Notes under the pieces: generated by a model | Told to the model about the DNA's origin: nothing | What the model saw: only the letters and a program-made list of their open reading frames with translations | Database searches by the model: none | Shown here: positions 25,583 through 32,276 of the stretch, piece after piece | How the letters are laid out: each line of letters begins with the position of its first letter | Numbering within the stretch: position 1 is the stretch's first letter | Origin: a virus | DNA: 64,000 nucleotides | Virus record (IMG/VR): IMGVR_UViG_3300050120_000230 | Location: 86,325-150,324 of that record | Strand: one strand, 5' to 3' | Program-made: the position numbers and the translations under genes

Positions 25583-25844
25583 TTGGGTAATAAGGACACC
25601 ATCTCTGCCCTCAAAGGAGTTACGCGGCGAGCGCGTAGTCCATGCTAACGTTGTCGTTGGCATTTAGAAATGTGAACTGATTGGCGGTCGTTTCTTACCG
25701 GGATTCTCGCAAACCTTTTACCGTCGCCAATCGAAAGCTGTTCGCCCCCGCACTTCCCGGTGACAACGCCGGAGAAAGATTGGTGGAGGCGCGGGGATTC
25801 GCACCCCGGTCTTGCCGACTTATTCTGATGTGGTCATCAAATCC
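25562..25844 (-). ncRNA. ssrA: Circularly permuted two-piece tmRNA
   Basis: A full set of tmRNA landmarks in permuted order on the minus strand. The acceptor piece comes first: a T-arm CGGGG-TGCGAAT-CCCCG (25808-25792), acceptor strand CGCCTCC (25791-25785), then A and an encoded CCA (25783-25781). A spacer of 31 bases (25780-25750) follows. The coding piece starts GGGGGCG at 25749, pairing with CGCCTCC over 7 bp with a G3-U70 wobble, the alanyl-tRNA synthetase identity element. Next come a TTTCGA D-loop analogue and a P2 strand TTGGCGAC facing GTCGGCAA of the acceptor piece (one mismatch). The tag frame (25661-25620) reads ANDNVSMDYALAA and then TAA. A late promoter and a terminator bound the gene. 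The role is rescue of stalled ribosomes and tagging of the nascent protein. Confidence 0.93.
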
Positions 25845-25849
25845 AAGGC

Positions 25850-25857
25850 TATTTAGC
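25850..25857 (-). promoter_or_regulatory. Late promoter GCTAAATA of tmRNA
   Basis: Minus-strand late element. The predicted start, about 25844, lies at the beginning of the acceptor piece. Confidence 0.65.
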
Positions 25858-25864
25858 GATTTTT

Positions 25865-26104
25865 CTAGGGATAAGTCAAGCGATCTTCATCGCGGATGTG
25901 TGGATGTTTTTCCAACTCCACCAGAAGTTCGAAGATTTGTAGAACGACAAGCAGGCCATCCTTTGATCCGTCGTCGTATTGCCATTTCTTGTAGATGATC
26001 TCGCGCAGCGGATTGAGTATTTTCGCCGAAGCGTTAAGGCGGTGAAATTCGGCCTCGTCCTTGAACCCGTGACGTTGGACCATTTCTTCAATTCGATTTC
26101 TCAT
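25865..26104 (-). CDS. Unknown small protein, 79 aa, coupled to serS
   Basis: A charged, mostly helical protein of no recognised family. Its ATG overlaps the stop of the seryl-tRNA synthetase gene by 4 bases, so translation is probably coupled. It lies between the synthetase and the tmRNA gene. Confidence 0.5.
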   Translation of the reverse strand: MRNRIEEMVQRHGFKDEAEFHRLNASAKILNPLREIIYKKWQYDDGSKDGLLVVLQIFELLVELEKHPHIRDEDRLTYP

Positions 26105-27618
26105 AGTTTCTTCTTCTTAAAGATTTCGACCAGTCCATCGACGAAATCTTCCAAACGCCCTTCGTCAGAATACCCGCCGCACATGTTCGGCCCGTCAATC
26201 GCGTAGATCGCTTTCGCTTCCGGCGGATTCAGTTCGACCCGTTCCTCAATGCCAGCCGCTTCAAGCTTCGCGTTGAGGCGTTCGATGAATGCGTTCCGCT
26301 CGGCCGCCTCATCACCGCCAATGAGCCATCGGTCATCTCGATTCGCCGTTGGGCTGTTCATATAAGGACGAAGCGCCTCGGGGATGAGAATTGAGCCATC
26401 TTCCCGTTGGTAGGTTTCAAGGATAGCCACCAGCGCGCGCCCGACGGCCACGCCAGACCCGTTGAAGGTGTGGATGAACTTAGTGCCTTTGGTTTCCCCA
26501 GCCGGGCGATAGCGAGCGTTCATGCGGCGAGCTTGGAAATCGCCGCAGTAGGAAATGCTCGAAATCTCGCGGAAGGCATTCTGGCCGGGTAGCCACACTT
26601 CGATGTCGTAGGTTTTGGAGGCCGAGAACCCCATGTCCCCGACCGACAGAAGCATGACGCGATAGTGCAACCCCAGCGCCTTCAGCATGTGCTCGACACT
26701 GCCGAGCATTCGCTCGTGTTCCATTTCGTGAAGAGCCACTTCCTCGGACACGAGTGAGACGAGTTCGACCTTGTTGAACTGATGCTGCCGGATCATCCCT
26801 CGCGTGTCGCGCCCGGCCGAACCCGCTTCCGCACGGAAGCAGGGCGTCAGGGCACAATAGCGCCCGAGTTCACCCCAGTGTAGCACGCTGTCGCGCACCA
26901 TGTTCGTCAGGGACACTTCCGCCGTTGGGATCAGATAGCGGCCGTCCGTTGTCTTGAAGAGGTCTTCTTCGAACTTGGGAAGCTGCCCGGTGCCGAACAT
27001 CGACTCTTCGCGGACCAACAGCGGCGGCGCCACTTCGGTGTATCCGTTATTTTCCGTGTGGAAATCGAGCATGAATTGCCCGAGCGCACGTTCTAGCCGG
27101 GCCATTTTCCCTTTCAGGAAAACGAAGCGCGCGCCAGACACCTTGGCTCCGGTCTCGAAATCCATGCCGAGGGGTTCACCGAGATCGAAGTGTTCTTTCG
27201 GTGTGAAAGAAAACGACGGTTTCACACCTTCACGGCGAATCTCAATGTTGTGATCCGCGTCGGGTCCGAGTGGCACGCCCTTCATTGGCAAGTTCGGCAG
27301 GCGAGACAGATGGTGCATCACGACTCGATGGTCTTCTTCTACCTGCGGGGTGAGTTTTTCGATGTCGGCTTTGACGGTGACCATCTCGGCCTTCAACGCC
27401 TCCACGATCTCCATGGCGGCCTTGTCGCGCATCAACTGCCCGATCTCACCGGAGATCGCATTGCGACGCTGCTGAGCCTTCTCAAGAGCCTGTAGACCGT
27501 TCCTGTGCCGGGCATCCGCCATCAGCAACAGCTTGATGAGCGTTGGGCTTTCCAAGCGATAGTGCAGGCGGGAAATAACCTCGCCTTGATTCTCGCGGAT
27601 ATAATTCAGGTCAAGCAT
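26101..27618 (-). CDS. serS: Seryl-tRNA synthetase
   Basis: A 505-residue class II aminoacyl-tRNA synthetase that charges tRNA-Ser with serine. The N-terminal antiparallel coiled-coil arm (about 30-110) is present. Motif 2 ([20 protein letters not shown]) is at 261-280, followed by FNKVELVS; motif 3 ([15 protein letters not shown]) lies near 390. The catalytic core ends about residue 425. A further 80 residues form an extension not usual in bacterial SerRS, containing a [18 protein letters not shown] helix. The ATG at 27618 has GGA upstream. It looks intact and active. Confidence 0.92.
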   Translation of the reverse strand: MLDLNYIRENQGEVISRLHYRLESPTLIKLLLMADARHRNGLQALEKAQQRRNAISGEIGQLMRDKAAMEIVEALKAEMVTVKADIEKLTPQVEEDHRVVMHHLSRLPNLPMKGVPLGPDADHNIEIRREGVKPSFSFTPKEHFDLGEPLGMDFETGAKVSGARFVFLKGKMARLERALGQFMLDFHTENNGYTEVAPPLLVREESMFGTGQLPKFEEDLFKTTDGRYLIPTAEVSLTNMVRDSVLHWGELGRYCALTPCFRAEAGSAGRDTRGMIRQHQFNKVELVSLVSEEVALHEMEHERMLGSVEHMLKALGLHYRVMLLSVGDMGFSASKTYDIEVWLPGQNAFREISSISYCGDFQARRMNARYRPAGETKGTKFIHTFNGSGVAVGRALVAILETYQREDGSILIPEALRPYMNSPTANRDDRWLIGGDEAAERNAFIERLNAKLEAAGIEERVELNPPEAKAIYAIDGPNMCGGYSDEGRLEDFVDGLVEIFKKKKL

Positions 27619-27669
27619 CAAATGTCCTCGTCGCCATATCCATAATCAATAACATGCTTCGAGCATCGA

Positions 27670-28632
27670 TCAAGCATCCTCCCCGATCCATTCTTGGTCA
27701 TGCTCGACGTTTGTATCATAAATCGAGAACTCTGAAATGGTCTTCGGCACAACGAAACCGTCTCGTTCCAAGTTCTGAACCAATCCTTCGCACTCTGTTT
27801 TGAAAGCCTCGTAAGTGCCAACGTAGTTGCGCTTCGTAGCCATCATCACGAACTCCGTGGCCGAGATGCGTTTGAACGCATTCCGAGATAGGTGGAAGTC
27901 GTAGGCGGCCTCGCGAGAACGAAGGTCGGCCAGCGTTTTATCGGTGACCACAATATTGAAGTGGGCTTCGAAGTAGCAATCCTTCGGCATGATCGGGTTT
28001 TTGTGCACCGCAGACGGCGCCGCCGGATGCCAAGGAACGGTCTCCACTTTCTCTCGCACGACCGTAAAGCCACCCGCCTTAAGGCTCTTCGAAATGCGTC
28101 GCACTTCGGTGATGGCGCTCGTGTTGTCGCCCATGTGCAGGCTCGACGTTTGCGTATCGAGCATGATCGTCTTACCCATGGTATTGTGCATATCGATCAG
28201 CAGCGGTTTCACCCCGATCATGGCACAAGCTCGTTTGAAATCTTCGAGCCGCTCGGCCGAATCAGTAACAAGGCCGCCCGCCACGGTGACGTGGATTTCG
28301 TAGGGCAGCGGATAGACGGCCTTACTTTCTCGCGTTTGGAGTTCTTCCCAGTATGCCGCCTTGCGGAACATCATGGACTTGATGTCCTCGTGTCCGTAGT
28401 CGAGGTCATAGGCGACCGAGAGCGCGCAGAGGATCACATCGGCGACTTCTTCAAGAATGCGCTCTTTGGCCACGAACCGATGAGTGGTGGAATGCGCTCC
28501 CTCATAAGGAAGCACCACTTTGGCCAGTTCTCCGACTTCTTCGGCGGTTTTCAGCGCCTTTTGCCCGAGAGTTTTCCTGTCGAGCGACGACAGCTTGGCG
28601 ATATAGTCGAGAAGTTCGTCCATCACATCCAT
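27670..28632 (-). CDS. MazG-like nucleotide pyrophosphohydrolase with extra C-terminal domain
   Basis: A 320-residue protein. The N-terminal 100 residues carry the MazG/all-alpha NTP pyrophosphatase signature: KTAEEVGELAK and, later, ILEEVADVILCALSVAYD, the E-E-x-x-E and E-x-x-D metal-binding pairs. The remaining 200 residues form a second domain of unknown role beginning EIHVTVAGG. Phage MazG proteins are thought to hydrolyse (d)NTPs or alarmones. Its start overlaps the end of the FKLRW gene upstream: ATG at 28632 lies within that gene's last codons, while a second ATG lies at 28623. Confidence 0.7.
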   Translation of the reverse strand: MDVMDELLDYIAKLSSLDRKTLGQKALKTAEEVGELAKVVLPYEGAHSTTHRFVAKERILEEVADVILCALSVAYDLDYGHEDIKSMMFRKAAYWEELQTRESKAVYPLPYEIHVTVAGGLVTDSAERLEDFKRACAMIGVKPLLIDMHNTMGKTIMLDTQTSSLHMGDNTSAITEVRRISKSLKAGGFTVVREKVETVPWHPAAPSAVHKNPIMPKDCYFEAHFNIVVTDKTLADLRSREAAYDFHLSRNAFKRISATEFVMMATKRNYVGTYEAFKTECEGLVQNLERDGFVVPKTISEFSIYDTNVEHDQEWIGEDA

Positions 28633-29018
28633 CTCAATTTGAAAAGTACCGCGTCGTTTTCGCGCTCGAACCCGATGCTCCAAGCATCGAGATAATCTAC
28701 GTCGTTCGCCGCACAATGTTTGGCTTCGAGCAGATCAAACCAGAAGATTATTTCACATGCTCCAATGTGAAACTGATCTACCCATTCCATGAAAGACACG
28801 GTCGGCCGCAGGAGAAACGGCCCAGACCACGGAGACGGATCGTCATCCAGTTTGGGTCGATTATCGACAGGGTGACGCTCGTAGTTTTTGAGGGCGAACT
28901 CCGGCCATTCATTCAGCATGACTCTATGGGGTAGGCGCCCAGCCCAGCGATCTACCGGTTTCCAGTTGGCTGCACCGAGACCGATAGGGTTTATGGCTGA
29001 CCGCTTCATCCGATCCAT
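28623..29018 (-). CDS. FKMRW-family small protein, copy 1
   Basis: A 131-residue protein ending ERENDAVLFKLRWM. The body is unlike its neighbours apart from the ending. The ATG (MDRM) lies out of frame inside the RW codons of the upstream copy, and its own end contains the ATG of the MazG-like gene. The function is unknown. Confidence 0.6.
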   Translation of the reverse strand: MDRMKRSAINPIGLGAANWKPVDRWAGRLPHRVMLNEWPEFALKNYERHPVDNRPKLDDDPSPWSGPFLLRPTVSFMEWVDQFHIGACEIIFWFDLLEAKHCAANDVDYLDAWSIGFERENDAVLFKLRWM

Positions 29019-29221
29019 CGCATCTTGAACAGTACGGCATCTTCATCGTTTTCAAAACGAACTGTATGCCGGGAAGGAGGATGATCGGCGAAATGAAACT
29101 CGTGAGGTGCTCGCAGGTTGCTACGACACCATTTCTCGATTTCCGGCTTCAATCTGCCGCCGATATTATCGATGCAGTCAAGATTTTCAAATGAGACAGT
29201 TTTCGATGACATCACGACCAT
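29006..29221 (-). CDS. FKMRW-family small protein, copy 2
   Basis: A 71-residue protein ending ENDEDAVLFKMRWIG. It starts MVVM within the end of copy 3 and contains EFHFADHP, similar to EFHFVANP in copy 5. The function is unknown. Confidence 0.6.
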   Translation of the reverse strand: MVVMSSKTVSFENLDCIDNIGGRLKPEIEKWCRSNLRAPHEFHFADHPPSRHTVRFENDEDAVLFKMRWIG

Positions 29222-29457
29222 CTCATTTTGAAAACGATGAAATCTGCATCACGCCCAAACGCACAATGGTAGCCATTGAACACGGCGCCATACTGCGTCA
29301 AGTCAGCATTGATGGTGTTTTTTTGTTGTGCCCTGATATTTTTCAGAGACACGCCAAGTGTTGGGTCATACGAGATCATATTCAAATGATCTATGAAGTT
29401 CTGCCAAAATTTCGGACTGTCATGGTAGCCATTGATTTCGAGGATCATCCGATCCAT
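29212..29457 (-). CDS. FKMRW-family small protein, copy 3
   Basis: An 81-residue protein ending GRDADFIVFKMRWS. It starts MDRM, overlapping the end of copy 4. The function is unknown. Confidence 0.6.
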   Translation of the reverse strand: MDRMILEINGYHDSPKFWQNFIDHLNMISYDPTLGVSLKNIRAQQKNTINADLTQYGAVFNGYHCAFGRDADFIVFKMRWS

Positions 29458-29813
29458 CTCATTTTGAACATGACAGCATCGCGCACATCAGAAAATGAAA
29501 TCTGCCATCTCTTGACGCCCAATGGCGCGTCTCGATCACCCAGCCATCCGTATCGTTCCATCATGTTTTTGAAACGCATACACAACGCTTTGTATTCCGC
29601 CTCGCCGTTTTGCACCGAATATGGTGAGACTTCGATTCGCCGAAGACGATAGTTTCCGCGAAGAGACCCGGCCCATTCTTTGAACATTGGACTGATTACG
29701 ACGGACCATCTGCCCGCAACGGTTTCTGATTTTTGGAAATCCCAAAGTATCTTGCTGATCGAACGGTCAAGCACGACGACTTTGTGCTCTAGGTCCACCG
29801 AAGTTTCACCCAC
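29445..29813 (-). CDS. FKMRW-family small protein, copy 4
   Basis: A 122-residue protein ending FSDVRDAVMFKMRWIG, with a GTG start inside the end of copy 5. The function is unknown. Confidence 0.6.
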   Translation of the reverse strand: MGETSVDLEHKVVVLDRSISKILWDFQKSETVAGRWSVVISPMFKEWAGSLRGNYRLRRIEVSPYSVQNGEAEYKALCMRFKNMMERYGWLGDRDAPLGVKRWQISFSDVRDAVMFKMRWIG

Positions 29814-30100
29814 AACAGATGTTCCTCTGTTTGCACGACCACGATGATCCCAGATTTCGGACTTTCGAACAGCAGTTCGTAGTCAATACCATTGAGTTTG
29901 GCCCACTCATCAAACTCGGGCGTCGCCATAGGTTCGAGACCGTAAGAAAGGTTCAATGACCCGTGTTTTTTGATATATTCTTCGGCATCATCCGGCATTT
30001 TCGGCGAGATAATTTTGATCCCGGCGACGGCTGGATTGGCGACGAAATGAAACTCTTTGGCCATGGTAAATTCGTTTACCAGTTCCGACAGCACACGCAA
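29789..30100 (-). CDS. FKMRW-family small protein, copy 5 (divergent ending)
   Basis: Up to 103 residues, ending EEHLLWVKLRWT, a divergent form of the motif. The start is uncertain: TTG at 30100, GTG at 30094, or ATG at 30064 (MAKEFHFVANP), none with a good ribosome-binding site. It is the first of the array, just after the 30104 gene. Confidence 0.55.
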   Translation of the reverse strand: MRVLSELVNEFTMAKEFHFVANPAVAGIKIISPKMPDDAEEYIKKHGSLNLSYGLEPMATPEFDEWAKLNGIDYELLFESPKSGIIVVVQTEEHLLWVKLRWT

Positions 30101-30103
30101 GCA

Positions 30104-30844
30104 TTATACGATGGGTGGAATTGGATCGCCTAAGCCGCTGTTGCTCCCATCTATGGGAGGCGGGGGCGTAACGCTCGTGGGTATGGGGTTCAAGATGGCG
30201 AGCAGAGCATCGCTACCGGCGGCGCCGATGACGCCTTTGAACGAAATGTCCGAAAACATCTGCACGAGATGCAACGCATCTGAGTAGTTGTTGAGAGTCA
30301 ATGCGCTTGCTGAATTGAAATTGTCTTGAGCCGTAATCGATGCAGGCACGGTAGATGGAATGGCCAATATCTGGGACACTCTGTCTGCCAGCGCATCCAT
30401 TGCATCGCCGATTGTCAAAATCGGCAAGCTCGATGGGATCAGGTTCGGATCGCCCAGATTATCGAGAATGTCTCCGCAAGAGTCGATGGCCGCCACGAAA
30501 CTTCGAGCCGCGAATTCGGCACCGAATGCAGCAGATATGGATGCAGTATCGTCTAGGTTGCTGATAGACGAGAACACCGCCATTCGTTCAACCAACGTCG
30601 GAAGATTGGCGGCGATGTAGGTGGACAACGCAGGCATGTTTGTCGGATCGAAATCGTCGAGCATCGTTTTGTAGCCCAACAAGGTTGTGGACTCGGCCGG
30701 AAAGGCACTGGCAGCCGATTGAAGATGAGCTTGAACGTTCGACACTTCCGTAGACGAATTGGCAAGGCGCGGAGCAAGTGTGGAATCGACGTGCGTGCCA
30801 GCTTGAAGCAGAGCGAAGACGGCTGTGACAGCGTCCGTCATCAT
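30104..30844 (-). CDS. Structural protein of unknown role, 246 aa
   Basis: A mostly helical Ala/Ser-rich protein with a proline-rich end. No family was recognised with certainty. Its ATG overlaps the stop of the PAAR/M15 gene, so it belongs to the baseplate or spike operon transcribed from 32123. A virion or chaperone role is inferred from context only. Confidence 0.55.
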   Translation of the reverse strand: MMTDAVTAVFALLQAGTHVDSTLAPRLANSSTEVSNVQAHLQSAASAFPAESTTLLGYKTMLDDFDPTNMPALSTYIAANLPTLVERMAVFSSISNLDDTASISAAFGAEFAARSFVAAIDSCGDILDNLGDPNLIPSSLPILTIGDAMDALADRVSQILAIPSTVPASITAQDNFNSASALTLNNYSDALHLVQMFSDISFKGVIGAAGSDALLAILNPIPTSVTPPPPIDGSNSGLGDPIPPIV

Positions 30845-31698
30845 GCGCTCCTTGGAAGGTTCGCGTGGTATGGAGAACTGCCGGTCATCGTGTAACCGAT
30901 TCGCAGAGAAGAGTTGCCACCGGTCTTACGATTGGCGATGTGCATCCAACCGGGACTGCTATCTCCTTGGAACTCAAGCAAGAATTGCGTGAACGGGATG
31001 TTTGCACTGTTGAGGATTTTCTTCGCAATCTGACGAAGATCGTCCCGGCCGATTCGCGTGCCACCGTTGAAGAAATGCAAATCGACGGCTGAGCCGATGT
31101 TGTGATCGGAACCGTTCGTGTTGTTGCGAAAACCACTACCGATTTTGAAGGACAATCCACCGCCGTTGGCAGCCAGCCAATCCTTCAGAGGATCAATAGA
31201 GTTCGTCGCAAGGAACTTGAGATTGCAGATCACATCAGCCCGCGCCATGTTTTTGGCAGTGGTGTTGGGAATCGCGTGGGACAGTGAGGATTGATAGGTC
31301 GCGGATGAGAAATCAGCCACGGTGTAGTAGCGCGAGATTTTCGTGGAGTCCGGCGAACTATTGCTGAACTCACCGCAAGTCACGTCCTTGGATTGGGCAT
31401 TTGGAGCCGAAACGTTGTCTGAACCGGGGTCTTCCGCATTGGCGGTGGTTGCCCGTTCGATAGCGTCGGCGGTGCCTTCTCCATATTTCTGAGCCAGATA
31501 GGCATGACGTTCCGCAGGGGTCATGTCTTCGGTTTCCATGGAGTTACCCTCGGTCACCAACACGTCTGGCGCCACACCGCCGGGGCCGGAGCCCGCGCCG
31601 CCGCCATCGACAAAGTGAGAGGACGCGCCGGTGATGACCGAACCCGTCTTCCCATCGACTTTCACGATGCTCCCAACTCTGGCGACGGCGAACGACAT
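30841..31698 (-). CDS. PAAR-like spike tip fused to M15 peptidoglycan peptidase
   Basis: A 285-residue protein. The first 45 residues read like a PAAR-type spike cap (GSIVKVDGKTGSVITGASSHFVDGG). A flexible acidic linker follows. The C-terminal half (about 150-280) is an M15 D,D-carboxypeptidase-like domain: SGFRNN, then SDHNIGSAVDLHF, the SxHxxGxAxD zinc motif, and finally GWMHIAN with the W-x-H zinc ligand. It would sit at the tip of the tail needle and cut peptidoglycan peptides during entry, a job carried out in T4 by the gp5 lysozyme. Confidence 0.75.
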   Translation of the reverse strand: MSFAVARVGSIVKVDGKTGSVITGASSHFVDGGGAGSGPGGVAPDVLVTEGNSMETEDMTPAERHAYLAQKYGEGTADAIERATTANAEDPGSDNVSAPNAQSKDVTCGEFSNSSPDSTKISRYYTVADFSSATYQSSLSHAIPNTTAKNMARADVICNLKFLATNSIDPLKDWLAANGGGLSFKIGSGFRNNTNGSDHNIGSAVDLHFFNGGTRIGRDDLRQIAKKILNSANIPFTQFLLEFQGDSSPGWMHIANRKTGGNSSLRIGYTMTGSSPYHANLPRSA

Positions 31699-31700
31699 GC

Positions 31701-32039
31701 TTAGACCTTCAGCAGGCCGCCGGTCGGAATATCGAGACCGGTGGTCATCTTCACGTATTGCGAGCCCACGTCAGCGCGGGGCTTGAAGGGATCGGTGACC
31801 AAGCGGTCCCGCACGATGCGAAACTTTGTCGTGCCCTCGTCCCCAGACAGCATGAACGGCAGGAAGCCAAGGCGAGCTTCGCTCGGGCCGACCATCTGCA
31901 TTTGAACGATGACGGGTTTTGACACCGTAATCGAGCCGTCGTCTTGAGCAACCAGCTTAGCGATGACTTCTTCACCCGTCGAAAGACGGAAGCCGATGGT
32001 GTCGTTGACGGCGACGCCGTCTTTCTTCTCAATGAGCAT
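31701..32039 (-). CDS. Sm/Hfq-like small beta-barrel protein
   Basis: A 112-residue protein whose strand pattern (IGFRLSTGEEVIAKLVAQDDGSITVSKPVIVQM) resembles the Sm/LSm fold seen in some T4-type phage proteins. A role in RNA binding or as a structural component is not settled. First gene of the minus-strand spike operon, with GGAG as ribosome-binding site. Confidence 0.45.
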   Translation of the reverse strand: MLIEKKDGVAVNDTIGFRLSTGEEVIAKLVAQDDGSITVSKPVIVQMQMVGPSEARLGFLPFMLSGDEGTTKFRIVRDRLVTDPFKPRADVGSQYVKMTTGLDIPTGGLLKV

Positions 32040-32122
32040 TACTTCAAAATCTCCAAAAGGTTACTCAATATAGTCGAGTAGAGCGGCAAATCCTAATTTC
32101 ATCGGAAAAAGTGCCACCATAA

Positions 32123-32130
32123 TATTTAGG
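32123..32130 (-). promoter_or_regulatory. Late promoter CCTAAATA
   Basis: Minus-strand element 84 bases ahead of the ATG at 32039, probably serving the genes down to 30104 or beyond. Confidence 0.55.
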
Positions 32131-32190
32131 CATTCGATAAGCCACTGACACCCGTAGGTAAATAGAAGATTGCGGCGTTTGGTTCCAGTC

Positions 32191-32220
32191 GCGGTCATAA
32201 ACTACGGTTCTATTGACCGC
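32191..32220. repeat. Inverted repeat in divergent promoter region
   Basis: GCGGTCA/TGACCGC arms flank a 16-base spacer, between two divergent late promoters. It might be a protein-binding site or hairpin. Confidence 0.35.
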
Positions 32221-32236
32221 CTAGAATCACCGTCCG

Positions 32237-32244
32237 GCTAAATA
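32237..32244 (+). promoter_or_regulatory. Late promoter GCTAAATA of sheath gene
   Basis: 33 bases ahead of the sheath ATG; the leader has a GGAGG site. Confidence 0.7.
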
Positions 32245-32276
32245 CTGAAAAGCCGATTTCTCGGAGGTCTTACTAA

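Noticed and set aside
25781-25808. Ordinary tRNA ending in CCA at this spot
   Set aside because: No 5' acceptor upstream in normal order; the partner lies downstream after a short spacer, which is the permuted tmRNA layout.
25681-25998. 105-residue plus-strand frame across the tmRNA gene
   Set aside because: Overlaps the tmRNA on the opposite strand and has no ribosome-binding site or family resemblance.
25500-27700. Integration site (att) near the tmRNA gene
   Set aside because: tmRNA genes are common integration targets in bacteria, but no integrase or flanking repeat was seen, and the surrounding genes are all lytic-phage type.
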